Counted from the first letter of the stretch, positions 15,867 through 24,388 are shown. The stretch is DNA of 64,000 nt from Anabaena sp. WA102 (GCF_001277295.1 NZ_CP011456.1:496001-560000); one strand, 5' to 3'. The notes: generated from the sequence alone by a model not told the origin. A program made the numbers and translations.

Positions 15867-16113
15867 ATCAGTTCTTGAATCAACAGACAAAACATTAATT
15901 AAAGTAGGAAAATCATGAAAGTAGACCAAACACCAAGAGTAGGTTTCACAGAATACGCAGAAAAGCTGAATGGACGTTTAGCCATGATTGGCTTTGTCTC
16001 ACTCATAGCTGTAGAAGCGATTACAGGAAATGGCTTGATTGGATGGTTGACAAGCCTGTAAATCAGTTCTTGAATCAACAGATAAAACATCAATTAAATT
16101 AGGAAAATATTAA
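15726..16113 (+). repeat. Direct tandem duplication of about 195 bp spanning the HLIP genes
   Basis: The segment starting GTAGACCAAACACCAAG at 15726 recurs at 15921 almost base for base, including the gene end and the 3' region TCAGTTCTTGAATCAACAGA. The copies differ at only a handful of positions, so the event is recent or under strong constraint. Confidence 0.85.
15915..16061 (+). CDS. Second, 48-residue HLIP made by tandem duplication
   Basis: A short frame starting at an ATG at 15915 gives MKVDQTPRVGFTEYAEKLNG and onward to the same C-terminus (GLIGWLTSL) as the upstream HLIP. It lacks the first 20 or so residues of that gene but keeps the whole chlorophyll-binding helix. The start codon lies in the 3' region of the first copy, in AGGAAAATCATGAAA, which also provides a ribosome site (AGGA). 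The duplication therefore turned untranslated sequence into a new start. The natural length range of HLIPs includes such short forms. Confidence 0.8.
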   Translation: MKVDQTPRVGFTEYAEKLNGRLAMIGFVSLIAVEAITGNGLIGWLTSL

Positions 16114-16310
16114 GTAATCTCAAATGGAGTCTTGGTTTTTGAAACTAAGACTTCTTTTGATTTAAAGATTCAGTAATTTATAGCAACCAATCATATTAAA
16201 AATCAAGTTTGACAACTTGTCTTTTGACTTAGTGATTTATTTAACTGAAAATTGAGTCTGGTAAAGGTACGACTACTTCAGACTAAATTCGTGTATTTAT
16301 ACAAATAACC

Positions 16311-16811
16311 ATGAAACGGCAATTATTATTAACATCTGCCACAATAGCAGGAATTATTCTGGCTGGAAATTTTGGTGGTGTTACCAAAACTGTAGCTCAA
16401 ACTACTAATACCCAAGAAGTAACAATTAATTTTCAAGGAAGAGTGGGTAAACAACCTTATCAAGGCTTACAATTTACTTTAGGTGTTCCTGTCAATCTTA
16501 ATCATGCTGATTCTGTCACTGCACCATCTCCATTAAATCTGACTTCTTTATGGTGGAATTGGCTATTTGGTTATAAATTTGCTCGTTTGGATTGGAAAAC
16601 CCAAACTCACGATTCTCAGGTAAAGCATGGTGAAAAAAGTGAAAAATCTCAGGGTTTCTCGATTCATTTAGGTAGCACTTGTTGTCAAGCAATTGAGGGA
16701 ATTCAAAAACCATCAACTTGTAGTAATTTGAATGCCTCAAAAGTCATTTTTACCAAGTTTGATGTTAATAAAAATGTCGTAATTGCTATATTTAACGACA
16801 ATCTTTTGTAA
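16311..16811 (+). CDS. Shortened MbnP-like periplasmic protein
   Basis: A 166-residue secreted protein: signal peptide through about residue 29 (ILAGNFGGVTKTVAQ), then a mature part. GLQFTLGVPVNLNHADS, SPLNLTSLWWNWLFGYKFARLDW and FSIHLGSTCCQ match my memory of MbnP / 'metallo-mystery pair' four-Cys proteins, which partner a MbnH di-haem enzyme and bind copper. Compared with that family the section between the first strand (VTINFQGRVGKQP) and GLQFTLGVP is missing (about 80 residues with the first Cys), and the C-terminal Cys region is absent too. It may be a reduced active form or decaying. No MbnH gene is near. Confidence 0.55.
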   Translation: MKRQLLLTSATIAGIILAGNFGGVTKTVAQTTNTQEVTINFQGRVGKQPYQGLQFTLGVPVNLNHADSVTAPSPLNLTSLWWNWLFGYKFARLDWKTQTHDSQVKHGEKSEKSQGFSIHLGSTCCQAIEGIQKPSTCSNLNASKVIFTKFDVNKNVVIAIFNDNLL

Positions 16812-16889
16812 TTGCAGTTCAATTCAGCAAGACTTCAATAAAATTATCCTACCACTCCCATTGACAATAAACGATAATTATTGTATGTT

Positions 16890-17022
16890 TGTCCTCAACG
16901 TCGGTTTTAATGGCAAAAACCATTAAACGCAAGGGGGAAAGTTTGGTGTAAATCCAACGCTGTCCCGCAGCTGTAATGAGATTTATCTCTCTAAGTCAGA
17001 ATGCCCGCCGAAAGTAAAATCA
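16890..17022 (+). promoter_or_regulatory. Cobalamin riboswitch
   Basis: Conserved core elements appear in order: the GGGGAAAGTTTGGTG...AAATCCAACG stem, the B12 box CTGTCCCGCAGCTGTAA (about 16960-16976) and the closing AGTCAGAATGCCCGCCG. An upstream stem GGTTTTAATGG/CCATTAAACG fits the peripheral arm. It points in the direction of the downstream DUF1636-type gene and the TonB/ABC genes and is expected to lower their expression when adenosyl- or methylcobalamin is plentiful. Confidence 0.85.
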
Positions 17023-17047
17023 ACTCATATCCATCTGCGTGGTACAG

Positions 17048-17191
17048 ATGAGTAAAATCATGAATATTTCCATCAAAAGTAATCATTTTAGCTTCAGAGA
17101 TTCTCTACAGATTGTCTATGACTCTGAGACAATCAACAGTCAATTTAATTTTTTACAACCTTTTATTCAAGAAAACGGGAAGCGTATATGA
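17048..17191 (+). CDS. Possible 47-residue leader reading frame
   Basis: A short frame (MSKIMNISIKSNHFSFRDSL and on) opens about 26 bases after the riboswitch core and ends at 17191. It has no recognisable family and no clear ribosome site. It could be a remnant of the 5' end of a lost gene, a leader peptide, or nothing. The rest of 17192-17398 shows no gene. Confidence 0.25.
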   Translation: MSKIMNISIKSNHFSFRDSLQIVYDSETINSQFNFLQPFIQENGKRI

Positions 17192-17398
17192 CTGACGCTT
17201 ACTGCTATCTTCAATAGATTTCTGGCAATTTCAAATAGACATAGCAGTTTGCCATTCAATCAAATACACCAATTGATATCAGCCCTTTTTTAACTTGGGA
17301 AGGAATGATTTCAAACATTATTTATTTACAGGAGAAGTTGCTGCTGTAAAAACTTTCATGTCTGCATTTTTAACTGATTCTTACACATTTCTAAATCA

Positions 17399-17779
17399 AT
17401 GCTCAATCAAAAACATAATCTATTTGTCTGCACAACTTGTGGTGGTAAGTGGGAAGACGGTAAGCGAGTTGGTGAAAGTAAAGGTGAACAACTACTAAAA
17501 CAGCTTCAACAACTTGCAGCAGACAGTGAATTGCACAATCAATTCTCCATTCAGGGGGTTGAATGTATGAGTGCTTGCAGTCATTCCTGTGTCGTTGCTT
17601 TTGCAGCAGCAGGAAAATCAACCTATCTCTTTGGTGATTTACCCGTAGATAATAGTACATTTGCTATACTAAAATGTGCCAGTCTATACTATGCTAAAGC
17701 GGATGGTTTGCTACCTTGGTCAGAACGCCCAGAACCATTGAAAAAAGGTATTTTAGCGAAAATACCTGCACTAAAATAA
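17399..17779 (+). CDS. DUF1636-type [2Fe-2S] ferredoxin-like protein
   Basis: A 126-residue small protein with four cysteines in a thioredoxin-like ferredoxin arrangement: CTTCGG near residue 11, then GVECMSACSHSC (about 53-64). Family members (DUF1636) are often found beside cobalamin- or metal-related genes in cyanobacteria and proteobacteria; the reaction is unknown. It is the first sizeable gene after the cobalamin riboswitch and about 280 bases before the TonB receptor. A second ferredoxin-like protein occurs two genes later. Confidence 0.75.
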   Translation: MLNQKHNLFVCTTCGGKWEDGKRVGESKGEQLLKQLQQLAADSELHNQFSIQGVECMSACSHSCVVAFAAAGKSTYLFGDLPVDNSTFAILKCASLYYAKADGLLPWSERPEPLKKGILAKIPALK

Positions 17780-17870
17780 GTGGCAAAGTTAAACGTCAAC
17801 TATTGTTAATTGTTCACTAGATATCAGTATAAAAAGTATTTTGCTGTTGGTGACTAGTTAAATTGATGCC

Positions 17871-17946
17871 AAGCCGCTATTGCAATTTTTACCATTTGTG
17901 TGATAATGATTATAATTCTCATTCAAGTGCAGTGCGGCTTTTTTCT
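17871..17946 (+). terminator. Terminator-like stem-loop around a Fur-box candidate
   Basis: AAGCCGCTATTGCA (17871-17884) pairs with GCAGTGCGGCTT (17929-17940), followed by TTTTC. The 44-base loop contains the Fur-box candidate. It sits between the DUF1636-type gene and the TonB receptor. Confidence 0.5.
17902..17925. promoter_or_regulatory. Fur-box candidate before the TonB receptor
   Basis: GATAATGATTATAATTCTCATT matches much of the Fur consensus GATAATGATAATCATTATC, with the left half perfect over nine bases. It lies about 140 bases upstream of the receptor ATG, suggesting iron-dependent repression in addition to the upstream riboswitch. Confidence 0.6.
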
Positions 17947-17954
17947 TTATTGTC

Positions 17955-18013
17955 GCAGTCTTTTTTACCGTGTAATTGAGTAAATTACCGTGCTAGTTAA
18001 CGAAAAAGACTGC
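17955..18013. promoter_or_regulatory. Perfect 11-bp inverted repeat in the receptor leader
   Basis: GCAGTCTTTTT (17955-17965) and AAAAAGACTGC (18003-18013) pair perfectly over a 37-base loop, 50 bases before the receptor start. It could be a leader hairpin or operator; no function can be assigned. Confidence 0.35.
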
Positions 18014-18062
18014 AACTTTTACCTTGGTCAAATTTTTAGTTATACAGGTGTTTAGGTAAAAA

Positions 18063-20147
18063 ATGTCTACTAATTTAGTTGCGAAACTGGGAATTCAAAT
18101 TATTGCGTCTAGTGTGACTTTGGGAATGTGGTGTGAGAATTACAAAGTTATAGGAGTAGAAATTCCCCAACATGAAGAACCAGTCACAGAGAAAATTACT
18201 CAAAATACACCAGCAGATATTGAAGAAAAAGAAGCTGATATTGAAATAGATGTCATTGAGAAGTTATTAAATGAACCTGTTTTTTCACCCTTTCGTCAGG
18301 AAGGAACAGTGAAAGATTCTACCCGGCCAATTTATGTAATTACGGGTGAAGAAATGGAAGCGCAAGGTGCGAGAACTATCAGAGAAGCACTTAAATTTCT
18401 GCCTGGTATATTAGGTGATGGTACAGTAGGAACAGAAGTTAATGCTTTAAGTGGTCAATTAATTCGTGGTTCTAATACTGGTCAAGTATTAATATTACTT
18501 GATGGTAGACCAATTAATAATGCTGGAAGTGGTGGTTTTGATCTTTCCGAATTTACAACTAATAATATTCAAAGAATTGAAGTATTACCAGGAGGAGGTT
18601 CAACTCTGTATGGTTCTGATGCAATTGGGGGAGTAATTAATATTATCACCCGTCGTCCTACAGAGAAAATTACCACAGAAGCAAAAGTCAATTTTGGTGC
18701 TTACGGACTCAATCAACAGAGTATTCAAAATAGCGGTAAAAAAGGTGATATTTCTTGGGTTGTAGGTTATAACCGTACCCAAGCTGAAAATAATTATCCT
18801 TTTTCTATTCCTGAAGCTAATTTTTCAGGAACTCGAAAAAATAATGATGCACTTTATAATAATTTTAATGTCAAATTAGAAGCAGATTTAGGAAAACGAA
18901 ATACTCTCAGTTTCTCGACTTTATACTTAAATAAAGAACAAGGAACACCAGGAGGAGTTCCAATTCCTTTCCCTGTAAATGGACAAGGTTTTTTTAATTC
19001 ACTTACAGATAAAAATCGCAAATACACAGATCAAGTTTTAACTGATTTAACCTGGAATTCAAAATTAGGAAGTGGGGATGATTCTTTATTAACAGCAAGA
19101 GTCTATGGTGATCTTTTGAATACTCGTTTTGATCCTAGTGGTTCAAGTCGCTTTGAAACCAACCAAACTTCCTACGGAATTCAAACCACACACAGTTGGA
19201 ATTTTGCTAAAAATCAAAGTTTAGTTTACGGTTTTGATTATCGGACTGTTAATGTCCGAAATACTTCTTTTAGTTATGCTACTAATGTAGAAAGATTGAA
19301 CTATGATAATGATATTAATCAAGGGGCATTATTTGGCAAATATGAAGTAGCATTAATTCCTAAGTTGACTATTAATTTAGGGTTACGTCAAGACTTTAGT
19401 AGCTTAGTAAATGGTTCTGTTACATCTCCATCTGTAGGAACAAAATTTGCTGTCTCTGATTCAACTACCTTGAGAGCAAATTATATCAAAAATTTCCGAG
19501 TTCCTACTATTGCTAATTTATTTAATGTCAATCCTAGCAATATTGGCAACCCAGAACTTAAACCAGAAAGAGGTGATAGTTTTGATATTGGCATTGATCA
19601 AAAACTTGGTGATATTGGTTTACTAAGATTAACCTTTTTCAAAAATAGCGTATCTGATACAATTGCCTTTAAGAGACTGACACCACCAGTAAATGGTAAT
19701 ACAGGAACTTGGGAAAATATCGGACTGGTGGAAACTACAGGAATTGAGGCTAGTTTGAATTTGCAACTGGCCAAAAACGTTTATACTTTTGTTAATTACA
19801 CGGCAAATGATCCACGTATTCTGAAAAGTTCTAATGCGGCGGAAATTGACAAAGAACTGCGCTTTGCTGGTGCGGATAAATTAAATTTGGGAGTTTCTTA
19901 TGAAAATCCTCAAGGTTTGTATTTGGGTTTATTAATGAATTCCTTAAATGGATATCCTACTAATAATACAAATACAGAATTTTTATCTGGTTATACCACA
20001 TTTGATTTTAAACTGCGTGTACCTTTAAATGATAAACTGGTGGTTACAGGTAGCCTGGAAAATCTCTTGAATCAGCGTTATCAGTTGTTTCCTGGTTTTC
20101 CTGACGGAGGGAGAGGTTTTCAAGTTGGTTTGAGTTCTACGTTTTAA
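18063..20147 (+). CDS. TonB-dependent outer-membrane receptor (BtuB/siderophore-receptor type)
   Basis: A 694-residue receptor that imports a chelate across the outer membrane using TonB energy. A plug domain occupies about residues 80-200: PIYVITGEEMEAQGARTI, RGSNTGQVLILLDGRPIN and ERIEVLPGGGSTLYGSDAIGGVINIITR-like segments are all visible. The rest is a beta barrel, with FRVPTIANLF and the closing aromatic GFQVGLSSTF. The signal peptide is weak (about 1-25). The cobalamin riboswitch two features upstream suggests a corrinoid substrate; the Fur-box suggests iron. Either chelate is possible. Confidence 0.85.
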   Translation: MSTNLVAKLGIQIIASSVTLGMWCENYKVIGVEIPQHEEPVTEKITQNTPADIEEKEADIEIDVIEKLLNEPVFSPFRQEGTVKDSTRPIYVITGEEMEAQGARTIREALKFLPGILGDGTVGTEVNALSGQLIRGSNTGQVLILLDGRPINNAGSGGFDLSEFTTNNIQRIEVLPGGGSTLYGSDAIGGVINIITRRPTEKITTEAKVNFGAYGLNQQSIQNSGKKGDISWVVGYNRTQAENNYPFSIPEANFSGTRKNNDALYNNFNVKLEADLGKRNTLSFSTLYLNKEQGTPGGVPIPFPVNGQGFFNSLTDKNRKYTDQVLTDLTWNSKLGSGDDSLLTARVYGDLLNTRFDPSGSSRFETNQTSYGIQTTHSWNFAKNQSLVYGFDYRTVNVRNTSFSYATNVERLNYDNDINQGALFGKYEVALIPKLTINLGLRQDFSSLVNGSVTSPSVGTKFAVSDSTTLRANYIKNFRVPTIANLFNVNPSNIGNPELKPERGDSFDIGIDQKLGDIGLLRLTFFKNSVSDTIAFKRLTPPVNGNTGTWENIGLVETTGIEASLNLQLAKNVYTFVNYTANDPRILKSSNAAEIDKELRFAGADKLNLGVSYENPQGLYLGLLMNSLNGYPTNNTNTEFLSGYTTFDFKLRVPLNDKLVVTGSLENLLNQRYQLFPGFPDGGRGFQVGLSSTF

Positions 20148-20164
20148 TACAAGGAGAGTTTTTT

Positions 20165-21025
20165 ATGGCTGATTTTAATTGTTGGGTAACACCAGTAAAT
20201 GAAAAAACAATTGAAGCTACGGGAAATGATTGGCAAATTGAATATGAGTTTTTTGATTGTCAAGGTGATGTTCTGGCTTGTTTAGCTTATACTTTATTTC
20301 AGGAAAATTGGCATCAAGTTGGTTTAGGACATTTGGAACAAGGTAGTGTTTTAGAGTTGGAGTTTCACGAAGCACCTAAAAAATGCGTTCTCTATGATGG
20401 ATATTTAACTGTTATTACTAGAGATTGGCATTTTCATTTATGTATTGAGGAAACTTTAGGTGGTCCTAATGCTGAAACTTCTATCGAAGTAAGACAGCAA
20501 CGTTTGATTAATAAGGGTGCATTTTATAGAAGGATAAATCCCGAAGGAGAACCCAGAAGTTGGGGTATTCAATTTTGGAATGGTGCTGGTGAAAAGGCTA
20601 TGACGATATTTTTACCTAATCCTTATGTGGAAGATGAAAATTTGCTTCCTGAAGGTAAGGCTGATTTTAAAAAGTTGGATTTTTATCAGGAACTTAGAGA
20701 TATTTATGTATTAGGTAAAAAGCCCATTCCTTTTACTAAAAATCCTCTCAAATGTGCCTACATTGCAGTTTGTACTTCTGGACGTTGTTATCCTTCTCGA
20801 AAATGGCAACCTACTTTTGAGGCTTTAAAGGCTGCTGTTGAGAAGGCAGAATTAGATTTGGAAGTGAGAACAAGTGGTTGTTTACAGGTTTGTAAGTTAG
20901 GTCCTGTTGTTTATCATTCTACTGATAGAACTTGGTACAGTCGTGTTAAACCGGAAGTTGCAGAAAGAATTGTACAGGAACATTTGGTTGAGGGGAATAA
21001 GGTTGTTGAATATATATATCCTTAG
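20165..21025 (+). CDS. Protein with C-terminal [2Fe-2S] thioredoxin-like ferredoxin domain
   Basis: A 286-residue cytosolic protein. The N-terminal about 190 residues form a domain I do not recognise, rich in Trp and acidic residues. The C-terminal 95 residues are a thioredoxin-like ferredoxin: CAYIAVCTSGRCYPSRKW supplies the first cysteines and SGCLQVCKLGPVVYH the last two. The gene starts 17 bases after the receptor with a strong ribosome site (AAGGAGAG), so it belongs to the same operon. It may handle reductive release of the imported metal or corrinoid; this is inference from context. Confidence 0.7.
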   Translation: MADFNCWVTPVNEKTIEATGNDWQIEYEFFDCQGDVLACLAYTLFQENWHQVGLGHLEQGSVLELEFHEAPKKCVLYDGYLTVITRDWHFHLCIEETLGGPNAETSIEVRQQRLINKGAFYRRINPEGEPRSWGIQFWNGAGEKAMTIFLPNPYVEDENLLPEGKADFKKLDFYQELRDIYVLGKKPIPFTKNPLKCAYIAVCTSGRCYPSRKWQPTFEALKAAVEKAELDLEVRTSGCLQVCKLGPVVYHSTDRTWYSRVKPEVAERIVQEHLVEGNKVVEYIYP

Positions 21026-21081
21026 TTGGTGTTTGGGTAGGGTGATTTTTTCACGCAGAGGCGCAAAGAGGAATATGGAAG

Positions 21082-22293
21082 ATGATTTTTGGCAAGTCTA
21101 AGATTATTATCTTTTTATGTCAGTTGTTTTTAGTTGCTGTTTTGGTTGTTTCTTGTCAAGGTTCTCAGAATAGTCCGGTTGTTAGTTCAGTTGATAATGG
21201 CTGTGTTCAAAAGTATGATTCTAATGTTGATTATTTTCCCAATAAGGTGAAGGTTAATCATGCTATCGGCTTTGCAGTTGAATATTATAAAAACTACAAA
21301 GTCGTGACGATTAAAAATCCCTGGAAAGATGCTAAAACAGGTTTTAAATATGTTTTGGTTCAATGCGGTACGCCGCTACCACCAGGGTTTGAGAAATCCC
21401 AAGTATTTACTACACCTGTAAATTCTGTGATTTCTCTTTCTACAACTCATTTACCACATTTTTCTAAGTTAAATGTTGTTGATAACTTAATCGGTGTTAG
21501 CGATATTAAACAAGTAACTACACCAGATTTTATTGACAGAATCAAGGCTGGTAAGGTGGTATCTGTTGGGAATAATTCTACTGTGAATGTGGAGAAAGTT
21601 TTAGAACTTAATCCTGAGTTAGTTACCACTTTTGGGACTGGAAATCAACAAACTGATAGTTTTCCTAAGTTGTTGGAAGCTGGGTTAAAGGTGGCGATAA
21701 ATGCTGAATATATGGAAGATACTCCATTGGGAAGAAGTGAATGGTTAAAGTTTACTGCTTTATTTTTTAATAAGGAGGAAGAGGCGGAAAAAATATTTGC
21801 TAAAATTGCTAAGAAATACGAAGATATTGCTACTAAAGCTAAAGCTGTTAAAAATCGTCCAACTGTGTTTTTAGGCTTCAATTTTAAAGGGACTTGGTAT
21901 ACACCAGGTGGTAATAGTTATGTGGCTAAATATCTAGCCGACGCAGGTGCAAATTACCTCTGGAGTGAGGATAAATCTTCTGGTAGTTTACCTATATCTT
22001 TTGAAGCTGTTTTTGAACGGGCTGCTAATGCTGATTATTGGTTGAATCTTAGACAATCTTGGAACAGTTTAAAAGATGTTGTGACTGAAGATAATCGTTA
22101 TGGTGATTTTCATGCTTTCAAAAAAGGCAATCTCTATAATAATAATGCTCGCCTCAGTGCCAATGGTGGTAATGATTATTGGCAAAGTGGGATTAGTAAC
22201 CCTGATGTAGTTTTATCTGATTTAATTAAAATATTTCATCCAGAAATATTACCCAATTATAACCTATTTTACTATCAAAAAGTGAATAAATAA
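21082..22293 (+). CDS. Substrate-binding lipoprotein of a cobalamin/iron-chelate ABC importer
   Basis: A 403-residue lipoprotein with a signal peptide ending in a lipobox (LVVSCQG, Cys about residue 25). It is a BtuF/FecB-type periplasmic binding protein: VVSLSTTHLPHFSKLNVVDNLIGVSD-like and GNNSTVNVEKVLELNPELVTTFG segments are typical of the fold. It delivers the chelate to the permease encoded next, whose ATG shares one base with this stop (TAATG). Substrate cannot be decided from sequence; BtuF-like or FecB-like. Confidence 0.85.
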   Translation: MIFGKSKIIIFLCQLFLVAVLVVSCQGSQNSPVVSSVDNGCVQKYDSNVDYFPNKVKVNHAIGFAVEYYKNYKVVTIKNPWKDAKTGFKYVLVQCGTPLPPGFEKSQVFTTPVNSVISLSTTHLPHFSKLNVVDNLIGVSDIKQVTTPDFIDRIKAGKVVSVGNNSTVNVEKVLELNPELVTTFGTGNQQTDSFPKLLEAGLKVAINAEYMEDTPLGRSEWLKFTALFFNKEEEAEKIFAKIAKKYEDIATKAKAVKNRPTVFLGFNFKGTWYTPGGNSYVAKYLADAGANYLWSEDKSSGSLPISFEAVFERAANADYWLNLRQSWNSLKDVVTEDNRYGDFHAFKKGNLYNNNARLSANGGNDYWQSGISNPDVVLSDLIKIFHPEILPNYNLFYYQKVNK

Positions 22294-23381
22294 TGTTAAT
22301 TAAAAAGCATGAGGTTACTAATAAATTTTTACTATGGAAATTTATTAATAAGAAATATTTGATTTTTTCAATTTTACTAATCTGTTTAATTTTGGCATTT
22401 TTGCTGGATTTAGGATTTGGGGCTGTGAATATTCCCATTCATGAGGTTATGAATATCTTGCTGGGACAAGAAGCAGAAAAGACAACATGGACAAATATTA
22501 TTCTCAAATTTCGTCTACCTAAAGCCTTAACTGCAACGTTAGCCGGTGCAGCTTTAGGGGTAAGTGGCTTGCAAATGCAAACTCTATTTAAAAATCCTTT
22601 AGCGGGTCCTTTTGTATTAGGAATTAGTTCCGGTGCAAGTTTAGGAGTAGCGTTGGTTTTACTGACAGCAAGTTTGACTGTACCGACGTTATTAACTGAT
22701 TTAGGAATGATTGGTGATTTTAGTTTAGTCATAGCGGCAAGTTTTGGTGCAGCTTCAGTATTAGGATTGATGTTAGTTGTTTCTCGTCGTGTACAAGATA
22801 CAATGACTTTATTAATTTTAGGTTTATTATTTGGATATGCGACTAGTGCAATGGTAAGTATTTTGTTGCAATTTAGTTCACAAGAACGGATTCAAAGTTA
22901 TATAATGTGGACTTTTGGAAGTTTCACTGCGGTAACTTGGCAACAATTAGCTATTTTAACTCCAGTTATTTGTGTAGGTTTATTAATTGCTGTGCTGCAA
23001 TCAAAATCTTTAAATGCACTTTTATTAGGTGAATCTTATGCACGCAGTTTAGGGTTAACAGTCCAAAAAACCAGATTTTCTGTGATTAGCAGTGCTTCTA
23101 TATTAGCGGGAGCGATTACTGCTTTTTGTGGTCCGATAGCATTTTTAGGTGTGGCAATTCCCCATCTTTGTCGTAGTCTTTTTAATACTTCAGATCATCG
23201 GATATTAATTCCTAGTGTCATAATCATGGGGGCAATTTTAGCCTTATTTGCTGATTTGGTTTCCCAAATTCTGATAAATCAAATGGTTTTACCTTTAAAT
23301 GCTATTACTGCTTTGATAGGAACTCCTGTTGTTACTTGGGTAATTCTACAACGTAACTCTAGAAAATCTTTTCCCTCATGA
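22293..23381 (+). CDS. FecCD/BtuC-type ABC permease
   Basis: A 362-residue integral-membrane permease with about ten helices. Typical family stretches include FRLPKALTATLAGAALGVSGLQMQTLFKNPLAGPFVLGISSGASLG (residues about 70-115, cited here as landmarks), SFTAVTWQQL and FCGPIAFLGVAIPHLCRSL, the loop that contacts the ATPase. It overlaps the binding-protein stop by one base and the ATPase start by four bases, so the three genes are one transcription unit. Confidence 0.9.
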   Translation: MLIKKHEVTNKFLLWKFINKKYLIFSILLICLILAFLLDLGFGAVNIPIHEVMNILLGQEAEKTTWTNIILKFRLPKALTATLAGAALGVSGLQMQTLFKNPLAGPFVLGISSGASLGVALVLLTASLTVPTLLTDLGMIGDFSLVIAASFGAASVLGLMLVVSRRVQDTMTLLILGLLFGYATSAMVSILLQFSSQERIQSYIMWTFGSFTAVTWQQLAILTPVICVGLLIAVLQSKSLNALLLGESYARSLGLTVQKTRFSVISSASILAGAITAFCGPIAFLGVAIPHLCRSLFNTSDHRILIPSVIIMGAILALFADLVSQILINQMVLPLNAITALIGTPVVTWVILQRNSRKSFPS

Positions 23382-24388
23382 GTAACTCAATTCTGAAAAC
23401 TCATAATTTGACTATTGGTTATAAGACTTCCCAGAAAACTATTCGGAATGTGGCCGCGAATATTTCTACATCTTTGCAAACAGGAGAATTAGTTTGTCTA
23501 CTTGGTCCTAATGGTGCGGGTAAGTCTACTTTATTGCGAACTCTGGCAGGAATGCAGCCACCAATTGCTGGGGAAGTTAAACTTTTAGAAGATGATATTT
23601 ATAAGTTACCACCACAGGAATTAGCAAAACGTTTAAGTTTGGTATTGACTGAAAAAATTGATGTGGGAATGTTATCAGCTTATGCTTTGGTAACTATGGG
23701 CAGATATCCTTATACTGACTGGTGGGGAAAGTTATCATCTGAAGATGAAAATATTATTAATTGGGCGATAAAATCTGTGGGGGCGGTAAATTTAGCCCAA
23801 AGGAATGTGAGTGAATTAAGTGATGGTGAACGACAGAAAATTATGATTGCTAGGGCTTTAGCGCAGTCGCCTATGGTGATGTTATTGGATGAACCTACAG
23901 CTTTTTTAGATTTACCACGCCGGGTGGAAATTATGCAATTGTTACGTCAATTAGCAAGGGATACAAATCAAGCAATTTTGCTTTCTACCCATGATTTAGA
24001 TTTAGCTTTGCGCCTTGCTGATAAAATTTGGCTGTTAGGAAATAATGGTATTCTCCACGTTGGCGCACCAGAAGATTTGATATTAAGTGGTGCATTTGCT
24101 GATACTTTCCGCAGTGAAGGGGTGGAATTTAATATTTTTTCTGGGGAATTTAATCTGCATATACCTGAAAAAGGAACAGTTAATTTAATAGGTGAAGGTG
24201 TTGCTGCTATTTGGACAATTCGCGCCTTAGAAAGAGTAGGATTTACAGTTTTACAAGGTGGTAAATCTGCACAAATTACAGTAGAAGTTATTTCTAGTCC
24301 TCAAGAGGTTTTTTGGAAAGTCAGGAAATATAAAGCTGTGTCTACACATTATTCTTTATATGAAGTAATTAAATTTTTAAGTTTTTAA
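23378..24388 (+). CDS. ABC transporter ATPase for cobalamin/iron-chelate import
   Basis: The ATPase of the importer. Walker A LLGPNGAGKSTLLRTLAG (about residues 42-59), signature LSDGERQKIMIARALA (about 146-161) and Walker B VMLLDEPTAFLD (about 166-177) are complete, with the switch His in LLSTHDLDLALRLAD. At 336 residues it has about 80 extra C-terminal residues compared with BtuD/FecE, a tail beginning near FNLHIPEKGTVNLIGEGV. This tail resembles an added regulatory domain; its role is unknown. Confidence 0.9.
   Translation: MSNSILKTHNLTIGYKTSQKTIRNVAANISTSLQTGELVCLLGPNGAGKSTLLRTLAGMQPPIAGEVKLLEDDIYKLPPQELAKRLSLVLTEKIDVGMLSAYALVTMGRYPYTDWWGKLSSEDENIINWAIKSVGAVNLAQRNVSELSDGERQKIMIARALAQSPMVMLLDEPTAFLDLPRRVEIMQLLRQLARDTNQAILLSTHDLDLALRLADKIWLLGNNGILHVGAPEDLILSGAFADTFRSEGVEFNIFSGEFNLHIPEKGTVNLIGEGVAAIWTIRALERVGFTVLQGGKSAQITVEVISSPQEVFWKVRKYKAVSTHYSLYEVIKFLSF

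Noticed and set aside
15689..16093. Two antisense reading frames over the HLIP genes
   Set aside because: They are nearly identical to each other only because the HLIP segment is duplicated; they have no own ribosome site or family.
17295..17498. Plus-strand frame overlapping the DUF1636-type gene
   Set aside because: It is an alternative frame over the start of the cysteine-rich gene, without a family or ribosome site.
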